From assembly GCA_903813345.2 (NCBI GenBank), contig CAIIXF020000009.1, positions 13,094,347 to 13,158,346 of the forward strand: a DNA stretch of 64,000 nucleotides. The letters run 5' to 3'. Below are positions 37,540-51,600 of this stretch, in pieces. Below the pieces are notes generated by a model. That model was not told where the DNA came from. It was given only the letters and a program-made list of their open reading frames with translations, and ran no database searches. This stretch comes from Owenia fusiformis. Taxonomy: Eukaryota; Annelida; Polychaeta; Sabellida; Oweniidae. Every line of letters starts with the position of its first letter. Position 1 is the first letter of the stretch. The position numbers were made by a program, and so were the translations under genes.

Positions 37540-38250
37540 GTATGTGATCAATGCGGATACTCAGTTAAATTGACATTCCTTGGTTACATTTGCTCTACGA
37601 TGGCCGTAAGTCGACCGTAGTTCCCTGAAATCGGTAAGTTACAACATCAATCGTAGAGCATCTACGGCAAATTTACGGTATTTGTACGGCGTATACAGCT
37701 TTTACAGCTTTTACACCGTAGAAGTAACAAGCCGTACGATGTGGGGAAACCCCCAGTGCTCATGAGATGGCAGACACAATTACGTCTCTAGCTTGCAACC
37801 CTAGTTTTTCAAATTTACACTAGCTAGTTTCAGAATACCTCTCGTCGTTGTGGTGTGTTAATCGATGTTAAGATATTCCTTACACATTTCTTTATCTCGA
37901 TTTGAAATAATGAGCTATAGATGTTATTTAACACATCAGATTTACATTAAAGACGTATGTAATCGTATGGGTTTCCCCCTCATAGCCGTACGTCAAGAGT
38001 ACGATGGACATACTGGCTGTCCTGGGCTTAAATGGGTTGCAATTGACCTTTTTAATTTGTGAGAATCGCCGTAGGGACGCCCTATAATGATCTTGCTTCA
38101 TCATCTAAAGGGCAATGCGGAAACCGTAGTTTTTCTGCCTCTACAAAATCAAAATAAGCCGTACGGCTTCCTTAACAAATGTGACTGCTAAAACATATGG
38201 ACGTAGAATATCCAATAATAGACCTACGGTCGGAGTTGCAAACGGACTGA
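37540..38250. repeat. CCGTA/TACGG-rich repeat block
   Basis: CCGTA or its complement TACGG occurs about a dozen times over 700 bases (GGCCGTAAG, GACCGTAG, TTTACGGTATTTGTACGGCG, CACCGTAG, GCCGTACG and so on). The ends resemble inverted relatives (GGTTACATTTG near 37582 and CAAATGTGAC near 38174). This arrangement is typical of subterminal repeats of a non-autonomous DNA transposon. The superfamily is unknown. Confidence 0.5.
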
Positions 38251-38768
38251 GGTTTTAATAAGACTAGTTCACTTTGTAAATATAAATGACTACCAAGCGT
38301 GGAAAAATTAGGTTCAATACTGGCATTACGAAATTACTTACCAAATTATCATATTATCTATATTTGGTCAAATCCCTTTTAGATCATATCCATTTTGGGG
38401 CTCGCTTTGCTCGCAGTGATGCATCGGACCCCTTGGTAATTGCTGGCTACGCGATTTTTGAAAACTGACGGAGAATAACTTTTGTAAAAAAAAATACATT
38501 AACATCACTCATGTTGATAGTAATCTAGACTAACTTAATCTTATTTATTGAAGAGTCTATTCATTTGGTGATTATGAAGGAACATTTTGAAAACCACACA
38601 ATGTGAGGATCATATTTCCCCGAGTGTGGCAGTAGTTAAAGACGGCAGATTAAAAAAAACCTGGGTCGGAGCTTAGACATGGCAAAGTTGTTTAATGTTT
38701 AAATAGGCAGACACTATGAACCAGGAAAACTGTTCTCCTATTATGTTTACAAATTTCAAGAACAAGAA

Positions 38769-39005
38769 AACAAGATGGCCGCCCAAAAGTTAATCAGCTC
38801 TAGTACTTGATATCCTCTATCATTTGTGTAAATTTGAAGGAAATCCGATGAGCGGATTTTCTGAAATGGCGTTTTCGAAAAATCTTCAAAATGGCCGCCA
38901 GAAAACAAGATGGCCACCCAAAAGTTAATCAGCTCTAGTACTTCATATGCTCCATCATCTCTGCGAATTTGGAGATAATCTGAACAGCAGTTTTCCTTAA
39001 ACGGC
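38769..39005 (+). repeat. Two tandem copies of a 120-base unit
   Basis: Each copy starts AACAAGATGGCC.CCCAAAAG, continues TTAATCAGCTCTAGTACTT and ends around the next AAAATGGCCGCCAG-type junction. The minus-strand open frame across it simply reads the repeat twice. Confidence 0.7.
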
Positions 39006-39020
39006 GATGACAAAAAGCGG

Positions 39021-39110
39021 GACGATCACGACCACGATCACGACCACGATCACGACCACGATCACGACCACGATCACGACCACGACCACGACCACGACCA
39101 GTATGACGAC
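39021..39110 (+). repeat. CACGACCACGAT minisatellite
   Basis: A 12-base unit is repeated about five times, then shades into CACGAC six-base repeats. The Arg/Gly/Asp-rich minus-strand frame over it is a by-product of the repeat. Confidence 0.85.
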
Positions 39111-39592
39111 TATATCCCACCGATGGTGTGATAAAAAAAAGATGTATGAATGACTGATGAAATAAAAAGTAATTGATCGAATAGTCAAGATACATGTTTC
39201 AATTGCATTAACACTGAAAAATAGACATACATTTTAATCTAAGAATATCTGTCAAAGGAGACATACAATTATGGAAGTTGTATGTCACAATTTACTTAAG
39301 TAGAACTCGGCGGGATATTTACAAAATGGTAATGACGAGGCATATTGTGAACACAATTGTGGCACTTTGAAAACTTTAAACTCAGTTGGTCTATGCACTG
39401 TTTGCTTCCTGCGCTCGGTCTTTGCAGTTTGTTGAGTCCAAATCCAACATCGAGGGTGAACATGAACTGTAGATGTTAAATGACCTTTGACATCTTTCAA
39501 ATAACCTCAAAAAGAGGACGCTAGGTTGAAGAGAATAACGAATAGATACATTTTACATGTATTTCGACAAGGTTAATAATGTGTCAACATGG

Positions 39593-39598
39593 TTTATT
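39593..39598 (-). promoter_or_regulatory. Candidate polyadenylation signal of gene C
   Basis: The plus-strand TTTATT reads AATAAA on the minus strand, 23 bases past the gene C stop codon at 39622. The position is reasonable for a very short 3' UTR, but AATAAA is common in AT-rich DNA. Confidence 0.4.
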
Positions 39599-39621
39599 GT
39601 TCTATTCATAACAATAGAAGG

Positions 39622-42600
39622 CTAAAAACCATTCGGCAGAGGTGGTCTTTCGATTGAGTCGCCAGTTTCTTGTAGATTTATGACGTCCTGTTCAGGCCAA
39701 TAAAATCGACACATGATAATCTGAAAAATATTTCAAAAATAAGTAATTACTCTAATTGTATATCAATACGTTTATAAAAATATATTTCAATTAAAATACC
39801 GTTACATTTTGAATAATGTTTTGTTTATGTTTTGCAGATTGAATGTGAGTTTTCAGTTTATTTCATATTTTATGACTTTTATTATTCAGGAATCTCGAAA
39901 TATTCTGTATAACAAATCCACGAAACAAATAATCAAAAGTGAATCATGGATAACATTAAGCAGCTTTAAACGTATTCCATCGTTTCTTTCATTATTGGCC
40001 ATTTTAACATGTATTTATTTTCTGCTCTTGGATTTACTGTTAAGCAGCGCATAACCTTGGTGACATCTATACCTATTCAGGTGGATAAGCTTATCAGTAT
40101 ATTGAGTGATTTTGGAAGGGATGACACAGTGTTGTGTTCATATTGGAACAGTGATGAATTAGGGGGATTAAAGGAATTAAGTTTTGAAACATTTCTTTCC
40201 CTCGCTCCCACCCTTGAAACTTTTGGTGTGTGTAGATGGCTATCCCGTGGGCCTTCACGACCAGAAATCTCTTGCCCAATCCGTAAAGTGAAGCAACTCT
40301 TGATAGTATGGTGTCACCTAGGGACATGTACCACTCAAGATCACCATGGTATGATAACAATCGTTTTTGTATTTACCCTATCCATGCTGCCAATTAAGTC
40401 TTCGCCATATGTCAGTCTGTGTTTAGTTTGTTTGACGATGTTTGGGCCTCTTAGTTCATCATCGTCATCTGGAACATCGGTTTAACTAACTATAAATTAT
40501 CCAGCAAATTAATAAATAGATTCAAAATCTGTCTAACCTTGCGTTTGATGTGCTTTAAACGTTGTCTCGACTCTTTGTGCTTAGATTATTATCTATTATT
40601 TGCCTTTTAGCAAATAATAAAGTTAAACTTAGTGAAAACAAACGCAAGTTTAGAAACACAGGTGAACACTTAAATGACGTCCCAATAACTATGGTACTTT
40701 GGAAGACGTTATCCCCAGGGGACGTTATATGAAAATATGAATCTCACAGAATGGCCACGTGATCACTATAAATAAGAATACGAGAGTATTACAATACAAT
40801 ATCTCTCCAGTTTAAAAATAAACACTGAACTGTATTGAAAAATGGGAAACGAAAGTAACCATTACTGTGAGATAAAACAAATATTGCATTAATTTTCCGG
40901 AAATTCGCTATATAAGATAACATATCTCTTTTATCAAGTTCACTCGTTATAATAGATGTACATCAGGTCATGTCATGTAAGAGTATACGAACCTCGCTTT
41001 ACTCGTGTCGATATTTGGTAGTCTATGTTTCTTCTCTTTCTTCCTGATGACCCCAAGGCAGTTGCCGTTTCAATACACTTAGTACATTTTTCAATCCAGT
41101 CGTCCCATTTGAATCCCCGAGAGCCTTCGATAGGTGGATTTTCTACTCCAACAGACTCCTTCAACTGAAACCAAGATCAAATTATAAGCACAGGTTTCCT
41201 ATTAGTATCTACAGATTTTTGTATATTTGACTGCATGTTGGATAGATGCGTTTGAGTTGTGGGTTCATTTTAAAATTGCTTGTGGGTAGTCATGCACGGA
41301 TATCTTTTGACAGACAACAAATCTACTACTAGTACCTCTAATTCTTGTAAGGATGCATATCTGATACTTAAGAATATATTTAGGTACTCAACACTATTAA
41401 TAAGAAATGATCACAAAAACATATGCTCAGTACAACTTAGCATGTGATACGCCTCGATTCTAGTTTTAGTCAAATCAATCGGTGTTCATTTTTCGATGTG
41501 TGCGGCTGTTTTTATAGACATGACTTTTGGCTAGTGAACTGGGCTCTAGCTTCTCTTTGTCTATATATGTTTTTATAATGTATTTATACCTTCCTGACTT
41601 TACGTTTTAGGTATCTTATTTTATTCTTAATCGTCCTGTAGCCTTGGAGTCCACTGTTGAATGCGTTCGATTCAGTCAGATCACAAATCTTCTGGTGGCC
41701 ATCGCAGAGAGATCCCAAAATTTCCTTCAGCTTGTTATATTCTCGGACGAATTCATCCAGGGCAGTTTGGTGCTCTGCGGGATCAGGTAAACCACCACGT
41801 CTAGTGCGTTTACATTGGTTTTTTAGTTTTCGTAAGGTTTTCTTTGTTTCTTTAAACTTTTCGAAGCCGTTGTTATTTTTCTTATCGAGGTATCGGTCGA
41901 ATTCATCGAGCATGCTAGAGCTCTCGTCAAGGCAATCCGTGATCTAAAACAATAACAAACACCGAAGTAAGATAACTTTAAAAAGTCCATTATTAAGGAG
42001 TGTGTTCTTACCTTATTTCGTACCATTGGAAAGTTATGATACTGATCTTGAATATGTGATAGGTAATTAGTTTTGAATTAATGTGCAGTGTGTCCTTAAA
42101 GGGATCCAACACCTTACAAAACTTCTTAACGGAGAGGAATAAGGGAAAATGCTTGCCGGATTCTGAATCTGTGTATTTTTTAATGATTTTTCACCGTCTT
42201 AGAATTTCAATTTTTTTCTTTTGAAAAAATGAGATTTGCATTGTTTTCCAATTAGACAAATGAGTAAACATGAATAGCTCGAAATCTAACGGTGAGATTT
42301 TGTTTTAAAAAATCATGGATATCAAGGCTAAATATAGCTATACAATAAACATAAAAAAGCAATGCTTGGACTCTTCATATTCACACAAAAAATTAATTAG
42401 TAAATGAGGTTTGATATTTGTGAGAATAAGTTGTACGAGTCGCAATGCTCTACAAACACCAGACTACAGGGTGGATTAGGATCAATGACACACATAAAAA
42501 TTAATTTAAAAATATTTCATGATAATTATCTCAAACAAAAGCAGTTAGCGAAGGATACATTTCATTACACTCAATAAATAGTTATCACTTTTGACTATAT

Positions 42601-45600
42601 ATACATATCTCATGGGAATGTATTTCCATCTGCTCAATATATCACATTTTAGCTTCGAAAATCACAATCGTTGGATAATACATTTGTCTCAGAATGATAG
42701 GCCACCCTGTAGCAATGTAGCTTTCACTTGAAGTGTACCCTTGAGAATAATGAACTTACTTTCAAATTGGTCTTGCTTTTGTGGTGTATGTGGCTTTTTA
42801 GCAAATCTGCCACGCTCATTTCTTTCCAGAACCATCTTGTTCACATGTAACACTAGGCTATACGCGCATGTATAGACAGATGACATAGATATACATATAA
42901 ATTATATATTGCACCTGTATTTACTTACATGGGAATATTCCCTTTGGAAAAATGCAAATGCATGAACATATATTTTCATCTTATATATGACTTCAAGCTA
43001 ACATATTATTTCATATTTATATTTTCATAGTTAGTCTAACATAAATAATAGATCCATGAGAACAATATTCTTTGTTTTCTTAAAAATTGATGGGTTTACT
43101 GTGAATTCAATAAATTACAATTTGCAAGGGGTAAGTATACTGTATGACCTTAGTTGCAAAGTACTGTTTATATATGCAGCTCAATAGCATAAAATATGTT
43201 GAATGAAGCATATGGTAGGGATTAGTCGTGTGACACACAAACTGACCAATACATGAGGGTATTAGCTACTTTTCACAGAAACCAAAGGAGGACAGTGCTT
43301 TTATTTCAACTGGGAGCTTACCTCCACACGACTGATCATGTGACCATGGTGTTGGGTCCCTTTAATGAGAGTGATATACATGACGTACCAAAATGGATAC
43401 TTCTCATGTTGGACGAGTGTATATCCAAATAATACATACATAACTGTCTCTTATTTAGCTAATTTAGTCCAGTGTTAAAAATAAGTTTAATGAAAATTTA
43501 AATTAACATTGCACAATGGAAGAGAGAAGAGTAACATGGGCGTATCAATAATGATATGCTTCTATTAATCTCAAGATTAATGTGCAAAAGTTGTGAATGA
43601 CAAAACTTTTAAAGTTGTTTATACTAAATGAATTATATATATGAATGATTTATCAAACAAAATATACAATTCAATATAACTAGGTATTACATGTCACATT
43701 CTAGCCAATCGGAAAAAAGCAGACATTCTATATTTTAAAAGAAATGAATGGTTAAAAATAAGAATTGTAATAAGGAAAAACGTTGACCTTGAATGACAAA
43801 CTAAAAAGTATCTTAAAACGTATCATAATGAGTAGCCAAGTAGATATACAGGGTGGGCCAAAAAAAATCCACTTTTTTATTTTCCAACCTACATGCCCCG
43901 AGTTTTGCAGTTCTAGTGCCAAGGGTTCTTAGTAATAATATAATGTAACAAGTCCTTCAAATGGGATTATATTTTATCTAAAAGAGGAGTTCAATTGTTC
44001 CGCCACCCTATTTGTTGATAGATTTTAGTTTTAGTCGCCTTGCTGATATAGCAGTATCAATGAAACGTTAGATTGGGTGCCTTCATACCATCTCCTGGAG
44101 ACCTCCCCAAAGCCTATACTAACCTGGGGTCTGCATCAGGGCTATTAGCTTGGCGGTCATCAGGGCGTATCAGTTCAGGAACATTTTGCAAATTATGCCT
44201 ATTGCTCATGGCACACAACATGTTTAAGTGAGACGCTGCATGGTGACATATTTTATTCAAGTAAAAGTGTATAAGTCATCATCCATGGCTAGATAACAAC
44301 CTCAAGTTTTATTTGGTATGCAAATTATGATTTTGTATCAAAAATTTAAAAAAGTTATAGCATTTTGAAAAACGTGGCGTTTTTTTTGGCCCACCCTGTA
44401 CTTATTCAGGACAACCTGTCTGATTAAATATTATTCTTTTGAAATAAATTGTTAAGAACCTTTTTACGTTGTGTAAGCCTATAACTCAATGAGTTGTGGA
44501 TTATTAAGTGCACTCGGCTTTGTTCATACCTCAGTCAGTTCATCAATACGCCGTGGCTCTGTAACTTTTAATGCTTCCACATCCGCCTTTATTTTATCAA
44601 CCTCGTCACGCGAACGTGTACTCAGTTGCCCAAAAATCTTCTTGAGGTCTTCAACGGGCAATGCATCTTAAAGCAGTATTAAAAGACATCTTTCTTGAGT
44701 TGCTAACTCTAGATCTACTACATTTGACAATACTAAACCAAAATGTAACACTATCACACTACTTTTTCCGAACCATTTCAAGCAATTGTATCGTGTTCGA
44801 TGCTTCACAGTTGCCTTTGATGCAATCAATTGTTTGTTAATCATGTCCACCAGTCGGCATTATTGATCGCATTTGAATCAAATAACCTTCTTTGATCTAT
44901 TTCAAATAACATAACATTAAATTGCAACATGTAAGCTACACCCCCAATCCACACTCTAAAATCACGGAAGAGTATGATACCGTACGTTACCGTTGGACTA
45001 TAGTGCCTTACAGTGTTCATGTTACCGTACGGTACCATATAAAACAGTACCCTGAGGTACCGTTGCAGATTGGCTGTGAACGAGGGGTGATCAATAAGTA
45101 ATGGACGCTTTTTTACACAGATACTTTTTATGGACCAATCCCTTCGATTTTCCTACCAGTGATACATCATTTAATTATCTATCAATTCTGAAGATTTGAT
45201 ATCCTTATTTCCGTGAAGGAAGTACAGGTACCCCGGGACCGACATTTACGTCACATATTCAGTTTTTAGCCAGTTTGGCAAATTTCAGTTAGATTTGAAC
45301 TTTTTATATGCACCAAGTGTTGCGTTGTTTGAAATTTTTTGCTGACTGGAAACACAAAAACAGAAAGTATTATGATGTCAGAGTGTTGTTTGGAAGGGGT
45401 TTTCAGGTCAATTTGAGAAAGCATTGTGAAGAAAGGGGTGGTTGGTTAGAGAAGGGAACACCCTACTCCATATGGACAATGTACCTGCCCACAGATTTCA
45501 AAATGTTCAGAAAACAATATCCCTGGACCTCAAAATTGAGCCCTTGGCCAATGCACCATATTGTCCAGATCTGCTCACGCGTGACTTATTTATTTCTATA

Positions 45601-48600
45601 CTACTTATTTCTATAGAGAAAGGACGCAGGTTTATTTACATTGATGAAATAAAACAACACGTGCAACTGCATCTTGCTACCATGTCAGAGAATGGATTCA
45701 GCCTTTTCTCACAAACTTGAGTTAAGAGGATGAGGAATTGTGTACATGTACATGTAGCACTTGATGGAACCTATTTAGAGAGCCCTGTGGAATAAATGTG
45801 GCATGAATACCACATAGTGATGGTAAAACATTCAAAATCAACTATGGCATAACAAAATGGGGTAATGTATGACCACAATGGTTTGTTTTGTTCAGCCTGC
45901 ATTCAATTGCATTGTATGTTAAAACAAGCTAAAATAGCTTCAGAATGTTTGACGTTATGTCGGTCCCGGGGTACCTACACATCCTTCACGGAAATAAAGT
46001 TATATCAAAATATATTACATGTTTTGTTTTCAAATCTTCAGAGTTGATAGATAATTGAATGATGTACCACTGGTAAGAAAATCGAAGGGATTGGATCATA
46101 AAAAGCATCTGTGTAAAAAAGCGTCCATTACTTATTGATCACCCCTCGTATATCGTACATTTGGATTGAATTTGTCTTCGTGTTATTCATTTGCGCAAAA
46201 TGTGGTTCTTTTTAAATGAGGTATTTTCACATATATGAATTTAAATTATTACATTTGCAAATAAAACAATTTTTCACAAGTTGTGAGTTTATATCCTGTA
46301 AGTTGTAAGTTTATGACTGCTTTAATGGTTACATGTTTATTAGTCTCAATACATAAAATAAATAATAAAAACATTGTAACCCCCCTATCACACCAAACTA
46401 GTTCTCAACCGTTCTTTCCAATCGAAAAAGTCGTAAACGGACTAAATCTGGCTGTGGTCGGAAAATATGTCTAAAATAATTAGCTACTTCGTTCATAAAC
46501 AGTCTTCAATACGTCCATCTCATTCGCAGTTCGTTCAGATCGCACCATGTTGGTGTGCACACGTAATGCAAATGATATGTTTTAAGTTCTAGAGGACCTA
46601 CCCGTTCGAGTACGTTCGATGAAGTTTTTAAATAGACCCCAAACGGTTCTAAGCGTCCAGTCCGTTCGTACACAGTTTTCGAGAACGTAGTAAGAACTAG
46701 TTTGGTGTGATAGTAGGGTTAGGAAAAGTTTCTGACCTGTTTTTACTCAAAAATCTTGCATTCTGGGACCCAATATTTTGCGCTAAAGACTGAGAAAGTC
46801 AATTCAAATTACATAACCTTCGTATTTTTAGTCGGACCCAGTGAGCAACCAAAGATGATAAAAATGGATACTTCTTATTGCCTTAGTATTAATGTTGAAT
46901 CTGTTACCCTACTATCACACCAAACTAGTTCTCACTACGTTCTCGAAAACGGGCTTCAACTGTGTACGAACGGACTAGACCTACTAAGAACCGTTTGGGA
47001 TCTATCTACAAACTTCATCGAACGTACTCGAACGGGTAGGTCCTCTAGAACTTAGACAATGCTCAAAATGTTCTCGTGGTCGTCATGTTCTACAATTAGA
47101 ACGAGTGACAACGTACTAACGACGAGCTGGACGTACTACGAACGGAACCGTCGTACTTCAATCCTACTAGGGACGTTTTAACAACGAGTTGAACTGTCTG
47201 AGGACGTGTTGAGAACGAGGTAGAACTAATTGCAAACGGGTTTAAACTGATTAAGAACGTATTTAACACTGCTTATGAACGAGTTAGCAAAAATATAGCT
47301 ATCACACCAAACAAGTTGCCACTGCGTTCTTCAAAACTGGTTTGAAACTGTGTGCGAACGGAATGAACGTAGCTGCAACTTTCTAAGGTCTATTTACGAA
47401 CTTTATGAACGTTCTCAGACGGGAATGTGATTTTAGAATTTTGAATCGATTCAAAATGGCGACCATACCGTTCTGTAATCGGGTCATGTTGACCGTCTAG
47501 ACTAAGGGACGCGTTCTACGACGTTGCACACCGACGTGGTGCGACCTGAACGAACTGCGAACGAGATGGACGTATTGAAGACTGTTTAAGACCGAAAAAG
47601 CTAATTATTTCAGGCATATTTCCCGACCACAGCCAGATTGAGCCCGTTTTACGACGTTTTCTTAGGACTGGCAAGAACGCGTAAGAACTAGTTTGGTGTG
47701 ATAGGGGGGTAACAGAGACCAAGGCGTGAAATCATTGGCGATTTTAAAAATCCATCATGATTTTCTGAATTTCAAAAGATTTTAATTTATAACACACATA
47801 ACCCAATGATGACTTTTAGATTGATGGAGGGGTGTACTGACCAGTTTCATTGACGGTAACATTAACCAGGGGTGCAGTAGGGGTGAGTATATCTCCTGTG
47901 TACTTCATCATCTGAAGATCGACCAGTCCGTTATCGTACCTGAATGTCACGTGTGCCCAATCGCCCTCCCTGAAACTCGACTGCAAAAATGAAAGAAAAA
48001 ATAGTTTATAAAGGGGATGGAACTCTTAACCATTACTGGTATAGACGTAATTGCTTTGTGACTTCATTTTAATGGTTAAAAATGCCCCCTTCGTATTCAT
48101 GAAAAGAGGTCTATACCAGATTTTTTTTAAAACCCGGGGCTTAAAAATGAGCCGAAATAAAACTTTGCGAGATAAATTGAACCTACTAACGATTAGAATA
48201 GTAACTATGTAATAATTATAGTTTGTTGGTTTTCATCCACAAAACGTCACTACACTTTAAAGGATTATCTAACACCCCAGTATTTTAATTTTTCAAACTT
48301 CAGAGGGCTGGGAATCATTGGTAATCAACACTTTTGAATAATATAAATATATAAACGATATAACCCAAAACAACCCAATAAGGTGTGTATTAAAGATTTA
48401 TTTTTCTGTTATCTCAAAATCTGTTTGAAACTGTACCATTGGATTTCTATTGGAAATTCTTCAAAGACAAAACTCAAGGGATTAAGGATTGTGTACAGTT
48501 CACACAATTTGAGAAATTATTGTCATACAAGAAACTTATTTAAAACAGCATTTATATTATTCAATATCCTTGATTATCAATGATTCCCAGCCCTCTGAAG

Positions 48601-51600
48601 TTTGAAAAATTAAAATACCTTGGTGTGAATCCATAGATAATGCTTGAAAATGAGAAATATTTTTTAGGATTATATGGTGCAATCTTATAGTCAATAAAAT
48701 GTTTTAAAGTGTATTGTGTTTTTTTTGGATGAAAAACATAAGCGAAATGCATGAAAAACATTCTCCAAACACCCCCCCCCCCCTCCTTTACTGAAGCATG
48801 ATTAAAAGTGTGATATTGGACGCCATATATTTCCATGCTGTACCAAGGAGAGATGATTTGACCACGGTCTGTATTTGTTTCCGATAAATATAAATTACTT
48901 AAATGGACGTTTTGCACATAAGCTAAACATCATTTACACAACAGGGCCAATAATGCCTAGAACAGGGCCAATAATGCCTAGGCGTGGGCCCTGCATTACT
49001 GTATTGTATGACATATTCTCATGAAATAAAGAAAACATGAAAAAAACATTTACACTTATTAGTGCGTATACATGATTCGACATTTTATATTAAACTTACA
49101 TCTACTTTTGCTACGATATCTTCCACTCTATCGCAGCCACATACTCCTGCGAGAACATAGAGACCATCTGGGCAATTGATGAACTCCACCTTCAACGTAG
49201 CTCCTATGCCATCCTCGCCTCCATTGTGAGCCACAACATAGTCATTCGTAATGTTATCCATTTTGATGCTAAAGGCAGTCGTAAACTGGTCACCATACCA
49301 GGCTCCATTGTACACAGGTACGGTCATAGAGGCTCCAAATTGAAATTCAAGAGCATATCCTTGGCCAAATGGAATCATGCCGATTGGAGATTCTACGGGC
49401 ACAAATACAAAAACAGCCAAGTTTTCCTCAGCAAAATCCTGTTGATTTATGCTATCCCGAAGACTTGGTGGATCGAAATCAAATGTGAAATCGTGACAAT
49501 ATATTTCATTACCTACAATTGAAAAGTGAAGACAAGTATGTCTAATGTTACAGTTATCGGGACTGCATATAATATATGTAAAATTACACGCATGGGCATG
49601 GTGAGATTAATCATTTCGTACCCGTCGCGATGTCACCCTCACAACAACAATCGTCAACAAGGAAAACCTGGCCATCGGGACACTTTTGGATAAGATCTTC
49701 ATCCCCCAAGTAGTAGTGGGTAGCATTTATAGCAGTATATACCTGGCCAGTACCGACCAAACAACACTCCTCTGAAGAAAATTAAAATGTAAAAGTCCAT
49801 ATTTTCAAACCGTCGTTATAAGTTTTTAAAAGTGTCCACAGAGTTCGCGTAACCAATATGACAGATGAGTTGGTATTAACTAAGCTTGTATTTTCGAATG
49901 CAACTAACGGCTTCCAGCTACCGGATTAAACGGATTGACTCATTTAAATGTGAATATTACCTGCCACTTTTTTGTTCATATTTATACGAGTCGGTTTTGA
50001 AATCGTATGTTAATTGGTAGCTGACAGCCGACATTTCCATTCGCGAATACAAGCTAAATAAGGAGTATCGTCCTCAGGTGCATCCTACGTGTTATTTAGG
50101 TCATAATGACCTCAAAAGGTCAAACCAGTGCACATCTTAAAATCAAAATTTTTGCAACGAAAATCATCATTTATCAAGACCAAAAATGTGAAAGTATGAT
50201 GAAGATTCATTAGCATAGGTGGAACTTCACAAAGTTCAAATTTTGATTTTTCCCTTAGCTCCACATGATGATATCCCCAAATCAAGTATTCGTAATTTTG
50301 AAATGAACTAGGGGTAATCTTCATTGCCTTATTTATAATGTATGCATGTGTGTATATATATTGTATTTATAATGACACTTCGGATGGCGGATCATTTGCA
50401 ATATAATCAAATATTTCTATTGACGACCTTTATATCTGGGCATTACTAATTTGCAAATAACTGAGTCTTAAACTAACATCTTCTTTACACCCATAGCAGT
50501 GTCGCTATCCTTTCTCATTTGAACACATTTGTCATGGAGTATTGATATTTAATACAAATAATTATTAATCTGTTGAGTCTTCCTCTCAATACAATATTTG
50601 TTTATGAAATGCAATATAAACGTAAAATGTCATCATTATTTGACTCACCCTGTATATGAAATTAAATTAGAAATGCCCAACTTATACATGGAGTTCATAA
50701 AGTTTATTAACTTTACATTGTTATTTCGTTTATTAATGTTCATTGTCACAGACTGTATATAATTTTTTATTTTCGACGTTTCAAATGCATACTGTCTGTG
50801 ACTATGAACACTTATAAACGGAATTAATATTACCAGACTATGAACTTATTAAATGTAATCACATTGTTATTGTAAAAATACTTTATGAACATTCTACATA
50901 CATGTACGTGTATGTTTACAGAATGCAAAACATGGCTACCTTCTTTATTGAGATCTTGGGGGCATACCCCGGGCGTGTACACAGGCAAGACTGTAAGGAA
51001 TAAATAAAGACGTTTAAATTATTACTAGTCATAAGAGGGACGGTCAACAAGTATAGTTGTTTTTACACAAGCCCTGACACCAAGTTTATATTTGCTTATA
51101 TTGCTAACTAGTGATAATTCGCCTATAATTCGGTTTTCTCACCTCGATATATAGAGTGCCATATCTTACATTAATCATTTTTAGGCAAATAAGTTTATAT
51201 GTTAATGGGTAAGCAAATCAAATATGAGTAAATGACATTGCACTATTGTCATTACCTGGACAAGAGTCATAATCACAAGCGGGGTATAACTCGAACAATA
51301 CGCATGCGCATTTCTCTGGGTTCCATACTGTTCCTACAGCACAAGGGAATTTCCAGCCTCGTTCTGAAGTGCCACGTGGTTCTTCACAAAGGACAAAATG
51401 GCAGCAATCCCCGACATATTCTATCAATCCAGGTCCAGAATTACATTTTGCTATAAAAAGACAAGATATCGTGAGCTCATATTTCACAACGCAATCTATT
51501 ATCTGTTTAATATTTACCGACCATACGTGATATTTGTCGCGACAGGTTTGTCTCCCGGGGGGTTCACTATATATAAACCTTGACGGGGATCCTCGGCGCA

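Larger units (their letters stand above)
33215..39592. other. Gene-free spacer between receptor B and gene C
   Basis: I searched both strands for splice-bounded exons of the families present and found none. The spacer holds a repeat at 36655-36790 that recurs at 54600-54740, a CCGTA-rich block at 37540-38250, a duplicated 120-base unit at 38769-39005, and a CACGACCACGAT minisatellite at 39021-39100. Promoter elements of receptor B should lie at its left edge but are not identifiable by eye. Confidence 0.55.

Noticed and set aside
39001-39110. CRISPR-like regular repeat
   Set aside because: There are no unique spacers and the setting is eukaryotic; it is a simple 12-base tandem repeat.
38935-39195. 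Arg/Gly/Asp-rich minus-strand frame resembling an RG-repeat protein
   Set aside because: It is a direct reading of the CACGACCACGAT minisatellite with no splice or start context.
40009-40485. 158-codon plus-strand open frame
   Set aside because: It is antisense to gene C exon 10 (40468-40377) and has no family resemblance. The minus-strand reading matches the tail exons of D and E and has correct splice sites.
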